Under the pieces are notes generated by a model. It made no database searches. It worked only from the letters and a program-made list of their open reading frames with translations, and was not told where the DNA came from. Position numbers and translations under genes: made by a program. Positions 7,512 through 13,545 of a stretch of DNA of 13,545 bases are shown piece after piece. Origin of the DNA: Firmicutes bacterium UBA993 (GTDB taxonomy: Bacteria > Bacillota > Dethiobacteria > DTU022); contig DBBD01000057.1 of NCBI GenBank assembly GCA_002292015.1, positions 1 through 13,545 on the forward strand, in the 5' to 3' direction. How positions within the stretch are numbered: the stretch's first letter is position 1; each line of letters opens with the position of its first letter.

Positions 7512-8327
7512 ATGGATAAACTGATCATTACTGCGGCAATGGTCGGGGCGGAGATAACCCGGCAGCATAACCCCAACCTGCCGGTCACCCCGGAGGAGAT
7601 TGCCCGGGCTGCCTATGACTGCTGCCAGGCGGGAGCATCTGTCGTTCACCTGCACGTACGGGATGATCACGGGACCCCGACCCAGGCCGGGGAGAGATTC
7701 AGGGAAACTATTGAGAAGATCAAGGCCAAATGCAATATTATCATCCAGGTTTCGACCGGCGGGGCGGTGGGGATGACCGCGGAAGAGAGGCTGCAGCCGG
7801 TTTACCTGAAGCCCGAGATGGCGACCCTTTCTACCGGCTCGGTCAACTTCGGCGATGATGTTTTCCTGAACCCGCCCTCTTATCTGGAAAGATTTGCCAT
7901 GGCGATAAAAGAAAACGGTGTCAAGCCCGAAATTGAGGTTTTTGACGTGGGCATGATTAGCAATGCCCTGCAATTGGTGAAAAAAGGCCTGCTCGAAGAA
8001 CCTTTGCACTATGACTTCGTGATGGGTGTACCGGGTGGGATTCCGGGCACGTTAAAAAATTTGCTGCATTTAACGGAAAGTATCCCTCCCGGCAGTACCT
8101 GGACTGTGGCCGGCATGGGCCGCTTTGAGCTGCCTCTCGGTACGGCGGCGATCATCATGGGCGGCCATGTGCGGGTCGGCTTCGAGGACAATATCTATTA
8201 TGAAAAAGGGGTCCTGGCCCAGAGTAATGCCCAGCTGGTAGAGAGGATCGTGCGGGTGGCTGACATTCACAGCCGGCCGGTTGCTTCTCCGGACGAGGCC
8301 CGTAAAATACTACGTTTAGGATCGTAA
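7512..8327 (+). CDS. kce: 3-keto-5-aminohexanoate cleavage enzyme (Kce, BKACE family)
   Basis: A 271-residue zinc-dependent beta-keto acid cleavage enzyme. Kce proper condenses 5-amino-3-oxohexanoate with acetyl-CoA, giving acetoacetate and 3-aminobutyryl-CoA. The zinc ligands His46 and His48 are in VVHLHVRD, and the later acidic ligand is most likely Glu225 in RVGFEDN. Glu14 (VGAEITRQHNPNLP), Ser81 (QVSTGG), Arg221 and Asp226 sit where substrate-contacting residues lie in characterised Kce. The family is promiscuous in substrate, but the kdd and kal neighbours make the lysine-pathway reaction the natural reading. Start ATG 7512 has AAGGAGA at 7497-7503. It is the last gene of the unit; the next gene is convergent and no terminator hairpin is visible in the 74-bp gap. 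Confidence 0.95.
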   Translation: MDKLIITAAMVGAEITRQHNPNLPVTPEEIARAAYDCCQAGASVVHLHVRDDHGTPTQAGERFRETIEKIKAKCNIIIQVSTGGAVGMTAEERLQPVYLKPEMATLSTGSVNFGDDVFLNPPSYLERFAMAIKENGVKPEIEVFDVGMISNALQLVKKGLLEEPLHYDFVMGVPGGIPGTLKNLLHLTESIPPGSTWTVAGMGRFELPLGTAAIIMGGHVRVGFEDNIYYEKGVLAQSNAQLVERIVRVADIHSRPVASPDEARKILRLGS

Positions 8328-8374
8328 GTGGGGATGGTTCGTGTGGGGGTGATCAGGTCCTGGTATTCTCGATC

Positions 8375-8396
8375 GGTAATAAATTGGTAATAACTT
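8375..8396. repeat. Two-copy 11-bp direct repeat between kce and the convergent gene
   Basis: GGTAATAAATT is followed directly by GGTAATAACTT, 10 of 11 bases identical. It lies in the 74-bp gap (8328-8401) between the 3' ends of kce and ytqA/mnmL, which otherwise holds no gene and no evident terminator. Two copies may be chance slippage. Confidence 0.45.
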
Positions 8397-8401
8397 GCAG
8401 T

Positions 8402-9334
8402 TTACCCGTTAAAGCGGCTCCCCTGGTGGGTGCCGCGTTTTATTAGCTCCCCGGTGACGGTGGCGGCAATCTGCCCGGGACTTTCCGGCCAGTGCGGAGC
8501 GATGAGCAGCGCGGCGTTCGTGGCCTGGCTGGCCAGGCGATGAACAACCGTGGAGGGATTAAGCAGCTCCAGGCAGTCGCAGAGGTGGGGAAGATAGCGG
8601 GCCAGGCTTACAAAAACCGGCACATCTCCGGCCGTGTAATCTTCAGCCAGCGGTGAGTTGCGGACTACCTGCAGGTGATGGAATTTAATGCCTTCGATAC
8701 CGTTTTTGTTAATTAAATCAACCGTTTCCGCGTACATTGCCGCTGTTTCGCCGGGTAAACCAATGATCACGTGGGCGCAGATCCGGATGCCCCTTTCATG
8801 GGTCAGGGTTACAGCCCTTACAAAGTCGGAGACGCTGTGGCCGCGGTTTATTCTTTTTAGGGTTTTATCATGAGCAGACTGCAGGCCGAATTCAACCCAG
8901 AGGTGGCAGCGGTTGGCATAATCCTCCAGCAGGTCAAGGATTGCCGGTGACAGGCAATCCGGCCGCGTGGCGATGCTCAGCCCGATTACTTCCGGAACAG
9001 CCAGGGCCTGATCGTAAAGTTCTTTTAATTTATGCAGGGAAGCATAGGTATTGGTGTACGACTGAAAATAGGCCAGGTAGAGGGCAGGCTTCTTTTTCTT
9101 GCCCTTCTGCAGTTGTTCGCTGAGGGCCGGCGGCTGATCTTCCCTGCTGAAAGGAGAAAAAGACGGATTATGGCAGTAGCGGCAACCTCCCGTGCCGATG
9201 GTGCCGTCGCGGTTAGGGCAGGAAAACCCGGCATCGAGCGGGATCTTGTAAACTGGTTGGCCGAATTGCTTTCTGAAATAGTCGCCCAACCGGTGGTACC
9301 AACCCGGCTCTTCACGTTTAAGGACGTGATTCAT
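8402..9334 (-). CDS. mnmL: TIGR01212-type radical SAM protein, YtqA/MnmL-like
   Basis: A protein of 310 residues from the chosen start. The radical SAM cluster region GFSCPNRDGTIGTGGCRYC has its cysteines at residues 39, 51 and 54, the unusual wide first spacing of the YtqA/YhcC family. Further marks are AYFQSYTNTYA, LSIATRPDC, WVEFGLQSAHDKTLKRINRGH and CAHVIIGLPGET. As I recall, B. subtilis YtqA has been reported as MnmL, which converts cmnm5U to nm5U at the tRNA wobble position. Its overlap here with mnmG, which acts just before it, supports that role but does not prove it. Start: ATG 9334 has GGGAG six bases upstream; ATG 9349 is also possible but has only GGA. Either start overlaps the mnmG end (9318). 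Confidence 0.88.
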   Translation of the reverse strand: MNHVLKREEPGWYHRLGDYFRKQFGQPVYKIPLDAGFSCPNRDGTIGTGGCRYCHNPSFSPFSREDQPPALSEQLQKGKKKKPALYLAYFQSYTNTYASLHKLKELYDQALAVPEVIGLSIATRPDCLSPAILDLLEDYANRCHLWVEFGLQSAHDKTLKRINRGHSVSDFVRAVTLTHERGIRICAHVIIGLPGETAAMYAETVDLINKNGIEGIKFHHLQVVRNSPLAEDYTAGDVPVFVSLARYLPHLCDCLELLNPSTVVHRLASQATNAALLIAPHWPESPGQIAATVTGELIKRGTHQGSRFNG

Positions 9335-11273
9335 CATCTGCTCCCTCATTTTTCCGGATCCGCTCTGCGCCTAGCGTTTCCGGGCGCTCAAGGTAGAGGA
9401 TCAAAACCGCCAGGTCTGCCGGAGTTACCCCTTCCATTCTTGAAGCCTGTCCTAAGGTTGCCGGCCTGATCTCCTCCAGCTTCTGGCGCGCTTCGCGCGA
9501 CAGGTTGCCCGCTTTTTGGTAATCAAAACCGGCCGGTATCGGCTTATCGTGCAAGCGGGCGGTTTTTTCCACCAGTTGCTCCTGCTTGGCTATGTAGCCC
9601 GCATATTTAACCTGGTTCTCCAACTCCTCCACTGTACCCCGGGGCAGTGGCGGTAATTTACGGCCTTCCCATTCGTGGTAAGCCCTGTAGCTGATCTCCG
9701 GTCTGCGTAGCAGTTCAAGAGCGCTTAGCGGCTGGTGCAGGGCGGCTGAGGTGTTGGCAGCCAAAAACTGTTCAACCGGGCCGCCCGGGTTGTGCCTGAT
9801 CGCCGCCAGCCGCTTCAGTTCTCCTTCGATATATAATTTCTTTTGCCGGTAGCTTTCGTAGCGCTCATCGTCAACTAGGCCGATTTGCCTGCCCTTTTCC
9901 GTCAGGCGCAGATCGGCATTGTCCTGGCGCAGCAGCAGGCGATATTCGCCGCGGGAGGTAAAAATACGATACGGTTCCTGCACGCCTCGGGTTACCAGGT
10001 CGTCAATCATCACCCCGCTATAAGCTTCATTGCGCTTAAGGATGAACGGTTCTTTATTGTGGATCAGCATGGCGGCGTTTATCCCGGCAACCAGTCCCTG
10101 GGCGGCTGCTTCTTCGTAGCCGGTGGTTCCGTTGATCTGCCCGGCGAAGAACAGCCCCTTTACCTTTTTTGTCTCCAGGGTAATTTTCAGCTGCACCGGC
10201 GGGGCATAGTTGTATTCGATCGCGTAGGCGGGGCGCATGATCTCAACATTTTCCAGGCCCTTGATCGTGCGCAGAAAAGCGACCTGAATCGCCGGTGGCA
10301 AACCGGTAGAGATACCCTGCAGGTAAAGCTCGTCACTGTCGGCGCTCTCCGGTTCGATAAAGATGGGGTGCCGGTCACGGTCGGCAAAGCGCACAATTTT
10401 ATCTTCAATTGAAGGGCAATACCGGGGGCCGCGTCCCTTGATTAATCCGCTGTAGATCGGGGCGACGGCAAAATTGTCGCGGATCACAGCGTGTGTTTCG
10501 CTGTTGGTGTAAGTCATCCAGCAGGGAATTTGTTCGCGCGGCGAACCGCCTCCGGTCATGGAGAAGCCGGGAGCTTCGGGTTCGCCGGGAACCGGGACTA
10601 ATCCCGAAAAATCGATGCTGCGGCGGTAAACCCGTGGGGGGGTGCCTGTTTTGAAGCGGTCAAACTTAAGCCCCAGCTCTTGCAGGTTCCTGACCAGGTT
10701 AAATGAAGGGGTCAGGTTGCCCGGCGCGGCAGTGTAATGAAGATCGCCCAAAAAGATCTCCGAACCAAGATAGACCCCACTGCAGAGAAGGGCAGCTTTA
10801 CACTCGTAAAAAGCGCCGCTGCGCCCAACCACGCCGGCCACTGCTCCGCTGTCTGTATAGATCTCCTCGGCCATATCCTCACGGATTATTAAGCGCTGCT
10901 CTTTTTCCAGGCTAAGCCTCATCGACCGCTGGTAACCCCATTTGTCAATCTGGGCCCGCAGGGCTTGAACCGCCGGCCCTTTGCCGGTATTCAGCAGGCG
11001 GACCTGCAGTAGGTTCTGATCGGCTACTTTTGCCATTTCCCCGCCCAGGGCATCTATTTCCCGCACCAGGTGACCCTTGCCCGGTCCGCCCAGTGAAGGG
11101 TTGCAGGCCATGTAAGCGATCATATCCAGGTTCAGGGTCAGCAGCAGGGTGCTGCAACCAAGGCGGGCTGCCGCCAGGGCTGCTTCGCAGCCGGCGTGCC
11201 CGGCGCCGATTACCACCAGGTCGTAGCGGCCAACACTGTGCTGTTTTAAGTTCTCTTTATTATTCATATTCAT
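9318..11273 (-). CDS. mnmG: tRNA uridine-5-carboxymethylaminomethyl modification enzyme MnmG (GidA)
   Basis: A 651-residue FAD enzyme. With MnmE it installs carboxymethylaminomethyl or aminomethyl groups on wobble U34 of certain tRNAs, using methylene-THF and NADH. The FAD loop VVIGAGHAGCEAALAAARLG is at about residues 20-39. Conserved cysteines are Cys57 (MACNPSLGGPGKGHLVREIDALGG) and Cys251 (IPCWMTYTN), followed by GPRYCPSIEDKIVRF, FFAGQINGTTGYEEAAAQG and a full C-terminal domain ending in the RPATLGQASRMEGVTPAD motif. The start is ATG 11273, with GGTGAT at 11283-11288. The frame runs on to 11396, but that stretch is nadE coding sequence. The 16-bp gap after nadE and the overlap with ytqA/mnmL suggest one transcript. 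The region around residues 163-220 (CSGVYLGSEIFLGDLHYTAA...) looks less typical than the rest, so a second paralogue elsewhere is possible. Confidence 0.92.
   Translation of the reverse strand: MNMNNKENLKQHSVGRYDLVVIGAGHAGCEAALAAARLGCSTLLLTLNLDMIAYMACNPSLGGPGKGHLVREIDALGGEMAKVADQNLLQVRLLNTGKGPAVQALRAQIDKWGYQRSMRLSLEKEQRLIIREDMAEEIYTDSGAVAGVVGRSGAFYECKAALLCSGVYLGSEIFLGDLHYTAAPGNLTPSFNLVRNLQELGLKFDRFKTGTPPRVYRRSIDFSGLVPVPGEPEAPGFSMTGGGSPREQIPCWMTYTNSETHAVIRDNFAVAPIYSGLIKGRGPRYCPSIEDKIVRFADRDRHPIFIEPESADSDELYLQGISTGLPPAIQVAFLRTIKGLENVEIMRPAYAIEYNYAPPVQLKITLETKKVKGLFFAGQINGTTGYEEAAAQGLVAGINAAMLIHNKEPFILKRNEAYSGVMIDDLVTRGVQEPYRIFTSRGEYRLLLRQDNADLRLTEKGRQIGLVDDERYESYRQKKLYIEGELKRLAAIRHNPGGPVEQFLAANTSAALHQPLSALELLRRPEISYRAYHEWEGRKLPPLPRGTVEELENQVKYAGYIAKQEQLVEKTARLHDKPIPAGFDYQKAGNLSREARQKLEEIRPATLGQASRMEGVTPADLAVLILYLERPETLGAERIRKNEGADDESRP
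9341..9345 (-). promoter_or_regulatory. Ribosome binding site favouring the 9334 start
   Basis: On the minus strand GGGAG (part of GAGGGAG) sits six bases before ATG 9334 and inside the end of mnmG. It falls within the coding sequence if ATG 9349 is used instead, and that ATG has only a weak GGA upstream. ATG 9337 is too close, at three bases. Confidence 0.45.
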
Positions 11274-11289
11274 AGTTTTGCCATCACCG

Positions 11290-12930
11290 TTATTCATAGC
11301 TACGGGCAATCGGCATGCGCCTTCCGGAACCGAAAGAGCGCGTGGTAACGCGCAGGCCCGGAGCGGCCTGGCGTCTTTTAAATTCTGCCTTGTCAACCAG
11401 TTGTGCTATTTTTTCAACAATCTCCTGTTCGTATCCCCTGCTGCAGATCTCATTGATTGAGAGGTTTTCTTCGATATAAAGCTGAAGAATCGGATCGAGC
11501 AGCGCATAGGGCGGCAGGGAGTCCTCATCCTTTTGGTCGGGGCGCAGCTCTGCTGACGGCGCTTTTTCAATGGTGTCTCGCGGTATAAATTCTTTCCCTT
11601 TAAGCTTGTTAATGTGGGTGGCTAGTTCGTAGACTAATATCTTCGGTAGATCGGCGATCACCGCCAGGCCGCCGGCCATGTCGCCATAGAGTGTGCAATA
11701 GCCGACAGCCAATTCCGACTTGTTACCGGTAGCCAGGGCCAGGTAACCTTCCCGGTTTGAGAAGTGCATCACCAGGTTGCCGCGGATCCTGGCCTGCAGG
11801 TTTTCCTCAGCCAGATCCTGCAATGCGTTGCCGTTATCATTAAGCAGATCCAAATATGCGGTAAAAGGCTTGTTGATCGCGATGATTTGCCTCTTTATTC
11901 CCAGGTTGTCGGCTAACGCTAAAGCGTCTTTTACGCTGTGATCGGAAGAATAGGGTGATGGCATGATCAACCCCAGCACGTTTTCAGCCCCGAGGGCTTC
12001 AACAGCGAGGGCGGCAACCAGGGCCGAATCAACCCCGCCGCTTAAGCCGAGCACCGCTTTACTGAAACCGGTCTTGGCAACGTAATCGCGTAAGCCAAGG
12101 GTAAGAGCTTGCAGGACAGTATCGAGATCTTCTTTTGCCGGGGGGCAGATTGTTCCGGCAGTTTTGAAAAGATCATTGCTTTCGATATAAAAAAACTCCT
12201 CGCTAAAGGATGCCGCCCGGTATAATAGCTGGCCCCGGTTGTTATAAACCAGGCTCGATCCGTCGAAGATCAGCTCGTCATTTCCGCCGACCTGGTTGAT
12301 GTACAAGATCCCCGTGTTATATTCCCGTGCCAGGAAGGCCAGCAGATCCTCGCGTTGCTTTTGCCGGCCCAGGTGATAGGGAGAAGCGGAAATATTGATC
12401 AAAAGGCGGGCTCCGCCGGTAAAAAGCTCTTTTAACGGGTCAGTGCGGCCGCACTGCCTTTTCTCATAGTCGCCGGCACTCCAAATATCTTCGCAAATAG
12501 TAATCGCGGTCGGCAGGTCGCCGATCATTTCGACGGATAGCCCTGATGCAGGGCCACAATAACGGTCTTCATTAAAAACAGCGCAATTTGGCAGCAAAGA
12601 TTTCCGGTGTACCGGTTTAATCCTACCTTCCGCCAGGTAGAGCGCGGCGTTATAAAGAAAGCCGTTTTCACGGTAAGCGGAACCAATAACCACTGCGGGC
12701 CCGCCCAGGGTAAGCGGTAAAATCTCTTTTTCAAGCAGCTCCCACTCCCGGTCAACAAAACTTTTGTAAAGTACTAGATCTTGGGGCGGATAACCACTTA
12801 AGCTGAGCTCGCTGAAGATAACCAGGTCGGCACCATGATCGGCGGCACGCACGATCGATGCCTTTATTTTTGCCGCGTTATTGTTTAATGCGCCGACTTT
12901 CAAGTTAAGCTGGGCCACGGCAATCTGCAT
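11290..12930 (-). CDS. nadE: Glutamine-dependent NAD+ synthetase
   Basis: A 546-residue two-domain enzyme that makes NAD+ from deamido-NAD+, ATP and glutamine. The N-terminal nitrilase-type glutaminase has the triad Glu41 (SELSLSGYPP), Lys110 (HRKSLLPN) and Cys146 (TICEDIW). The C-terminal synthetase carries the PP-loop LGLSGGVDSA (295-304), MPSPYSSDHS, the LATGNKSELAVGYCTLYGDMAGG segment and a late PSAELRPDQKDEDSLPPYALLDPIL motif. Both domains are intact, so glutamine can serve as nitrogen donor. Start ATG 12928-12930 has AGGGGG at 12938-12943, seven bases upstream. A near-consensus promoter and a terminator hairpin lie in the leader, pointing to attenuation. It heads the minus-strand unit with mnmG and ytqA/mnmL. 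Confidence 0.96.
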   Translation of the reverse strand: MQIAVAQLNLKVGALNNNAAKIKASIVRAADHGADLVIFSELSLSGYPPQDLVLYKSFVDREWELLEKEILPLTLGGPAVVIGSAYRENGFLYNAALYLAEGRIKPVHRKSLLPNCAVFNEDRYCGPASGLSVEMIGDLPTAITICEDIWSAGDYEKRQCGRTDPLKELFTGGARLLINISASPYHLGRQKQREDLLAFLAREYNTGILYINQVGGNDELIFDGSSLVYNNRGQLLYRAASFSEEFFYIESNDLFKTAGTICPPAKEDLDTVLQALTLGLRDYVAKTGFSKAVLGLSGGVDSALVAALAVEALGAENVLGLIMPSPYSSDHSVKDALALADNLGIKRQIIAINKPFTAYLDLLNDNGNALQDLAEENLQARIRGNLVMHFSNREGYLALATGNKSELAVGYCTLYGDMAGGLAVIADLPKILVYELATHINKLKGKEFIPRDTIEKAPSAELRPDQKDEDSLPPYALLDPILQLYIEENLSINEICSRGYEQEIVEKIAQLVDKAEFKRRQAAPGLRVTTRSFGSGRRMPIARSYE

Positions 12931-12950
12931 TTTTATACCCCCTGATCGCT

Positions 12951-12983
12951 AAAAACTCACGGGAAAGCAACTTTCCCCGTGAG
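12951..12983 (-). terminator. Intrinsic terminator hairpin in the nadE leader
   Basis: On the minus strand CTCACGGGGAAAG (12983-12971), loop TTG (12970-12968) and CTTTCCCGTGAG (12967-12956) form a 12-bp stem with one bulged G, followed directly by TTTTT (12955-12951). It lies downstream of the nadE promoter and only 8 bp before the ribosome binding site, so it would stop nadE transcripts early. The plus strand also has TTTTT two bases past the stem, but no plus-strand gene upstream needs it. Confidence 0.8.
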
Positions 12984-12987
12984 CGTT

Positions 12988-13010
12988 TTTCCCGTTATTT
13001 TATTGCTTTC
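12988..13010 (-). promoter_or_regulatory. Candidate antiterminator segments in the nadE leader
   Basis: Two 8-base segments in the minus-strand leader are exactly complementary to the 3' side of the terminator. GAAAGCAA (13010-13003) can pair with TTGCTTTC (12970-12963), which takes in the loop. ACGGGAAA (12995-12988) can pair with TTTCCCGT (12966-12959). Either pairing would break the terminator. The complementarity is seen in the sequence; the regulatory role is inferred. Confidence 0.4.
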
Positions 13011-13020
13011 TTCTGGCTGA

Positions 13021-13049
13021 ATTATAATCAAGGGTTGCAGCAAAGTCAA
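13021..13049 (-). promoter_or_regulatory. Sigma-A promoter of nadE
   Basis: On the minus strand TTGACT (13049-13044) and TATAAT (13026-13021) are separated by exactly 17 bases, a near-consensus vegetative promoter. Transcription would begin about 13014, giving a leader of some 84 nt before nadE. It lies between the end of the ZIP transporter gene and the terminator hairpin. Confidence 0.85.
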
Positions 13050-13091
13050 CAACAACGGCGTAATTGTGTTTTACCTGGCCGGGATAAGCAA

Positions 13092-13108
13092 AATTACCCG
13101 GGGTAATT
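13092..13108. repeat. Palindrome at the end of the ZIP transporter gene
   Basis: AATTACC-CGG-GGTAATT is a 7-bp inverted repeat with a 3-base centre that overlaps the first two bases of the ZIP stop codon. In the direction of that gene it is followed by TTGCTTATCC after TT, so it might be a weak terminator; it could equally be an operator upstream of the nadE promoter. Confidence 0.3.
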
Positions 13109-13545
13109 AAAACCAGGCTGTAAAAAGCAAGCCCAGTATCGTTCCGGCAAATATGCCGGTGATTGAAAAGTGGGCGCCGGCGCTTTCGTAGGCATCGGGT
13201 ATTAGCTCATCACAGACGATATAAAGCATGGCTCCTGCCGCGAACCCCAGTGAGAGCCCCAGCACAAAAACCGAAATACTGCCGATCAGCGCGCCGACAA
13301 GCGCGCCCAATCCCATCGGCACACCGGCCAGGGCGGTGATGGCCAAAACCTTGGAGAAGCTTAAGCCTCCCTGCCTGAGCGGCGCGGCGACAGCCATTCC
13401 CTCCGGAATATTGTGCAAGCCGATTAATATGGCCAGCGAAAGTCCCAGCTCCGGCGAACCGATAAAACCGGTGCCGATAGCCAAACCTTCAGGCAGGTTA
13501 TGCAGGCCGATACCGAGTGCAAGCAGGGTGCCCTTCTTCAGGTAT
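13107..13545 (-). CDS. ZIP-family divalent metal transporter, C-terminal part
   Basis: The frame is open to the window edge, so the first part of the gene is missing; about 145 residues remain. Two copies of the ZIP signature mark the metal-binding helices TM4 and TM5: GLHNLPEGLA near the edge and GLHNIPEGMAVA about 30 residues later. Further hydrophobic segments follow (VLAITALAGVPMGLGALVGA, then ISVFVLGLSLGFAAGAMLYI with an acidic CDELIPDA, then ITGIFAGTILGLLFTAWF at the end). ZIP proteins move zinc, iron or related metals into the cytoplasm across the inner membrane; substrate cannot be told here. An internal ATG at 13484 is not the start, since the first signature lies upstream of it. It is followed by the nadE promoter region. 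Confidence 0.93.
   Translation of the reverse strand, partial: YLKKGTLLALGIGLHNLPEGLAIGTGFIGSPELGLSLAILIGLHNIPEGMAVAAPLRQGGLSFSKVLAITALAGVPMGLGALVGALIGSISVFVLGLSLGFAAGAMLYIVCDELIPDAYESAGAHFSITGIFAGTILGLLFTAWF

Noticed and set aside
7482..8009. 175-residue open frame on the minus strand
   Set aside because: It is antisense to well-conserved kce; its composition looks like a codon shadow.
9885..10412. 175-residue open frame on the plus strand
   Set aside because: It is antisense to mnmG across its conserved motifs.
11274..11396. Upstream extension of the mnmG frame (to 692 residues)
   Set aside because: It overlaps the end of nadE, encodes no conserved MnmG sequence and has no ribosome binding site; 11273 gives a normal length.
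1..13545. tRNA or rRNA genes, CRISPR arrays, insertion sequences, prophage or defence genes
   Set aside because: None is recognisable on either strand; nearly all sequence is accounted for by conserved metabolic and housekeeping genes, and no gap exceeds 300 bp.

Overview
The window looks like chromosomal DNA of a moderately GC-rich anaerobic Firmicute (Clostridia, Peptococcaceae/Syntrophomonadaceae-like). The main reasons are strong AGGAGG-type ribosome binding sites, frequent GTG starts and tight start/stop overlaps. The gene set also fits: an MrfA/MrfB pair, a YtqA-type radical SAM protein, and lysine-fermentation genes. This placement is inference; no rRNA, tRNA or other phylogenetic marker is in the window. 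There is no phage, insertion sequence, CRISPR array or toxin cluster.

Layout. (1) 1-2211, plus strand: the 3' end of metY (O-acetylhomoserine sulfhydrylase), then metX and metW, all overlapping. This is a direct-sulfhydrylation methionine operon. (2) 2208-5716, minus strand: mrfA (yprA, helicase) and mrfB (yprB, RNase H-like nuclease with TPRs), translationally coupled. They are a DNA-repair pair, and mrfB runs tail to tail into metW with overlapping stop codons. (3) 5717-5965: a divergent 249-bp spacer with a short palindrome, a hairpin containing a T-box-like core and a copy-like C-rich intergenic element. (4) 5966-8327, plus strand: kdd, kal and kce, the middle of the lysine-fermentation pathway. 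Kdd oxidises 3,5-diaminohexanoate, Kce cleaves the product with acetyl-CoA to acetoacetate and 3-aminobutyryl-CoA, and Kal deaminates that to crotonyl-CoA. The aminomutases that should feed Kdd are not in the window. (5) 8402-12930, minus strand, transcribed in the order nadE, mnmG, ytqA/mnmL: NAD+ synthetase followed by two enzymes linked to wobble-uridine modification of tRNA. (6) 12931-13106: a near-consensus sigma-A promoter for nadE followed by an intrinsic terminator lying between promoter and start codon. (7) 13107-13545, minus strand: the C-terminal part of a ZIP-family metal transporter, cut by the window edge.

Most genes are ordinary and well recognised; I did not find a wholly new multi-gene system. 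The best leads are the nadE leader, which has attenuator architecture with two upstream segments able to pair with the terminator, the stand-alone kdd-kal-kce cassette, and the mnmG-ytqA/mnmL overlap in an apparent operon with nadE.
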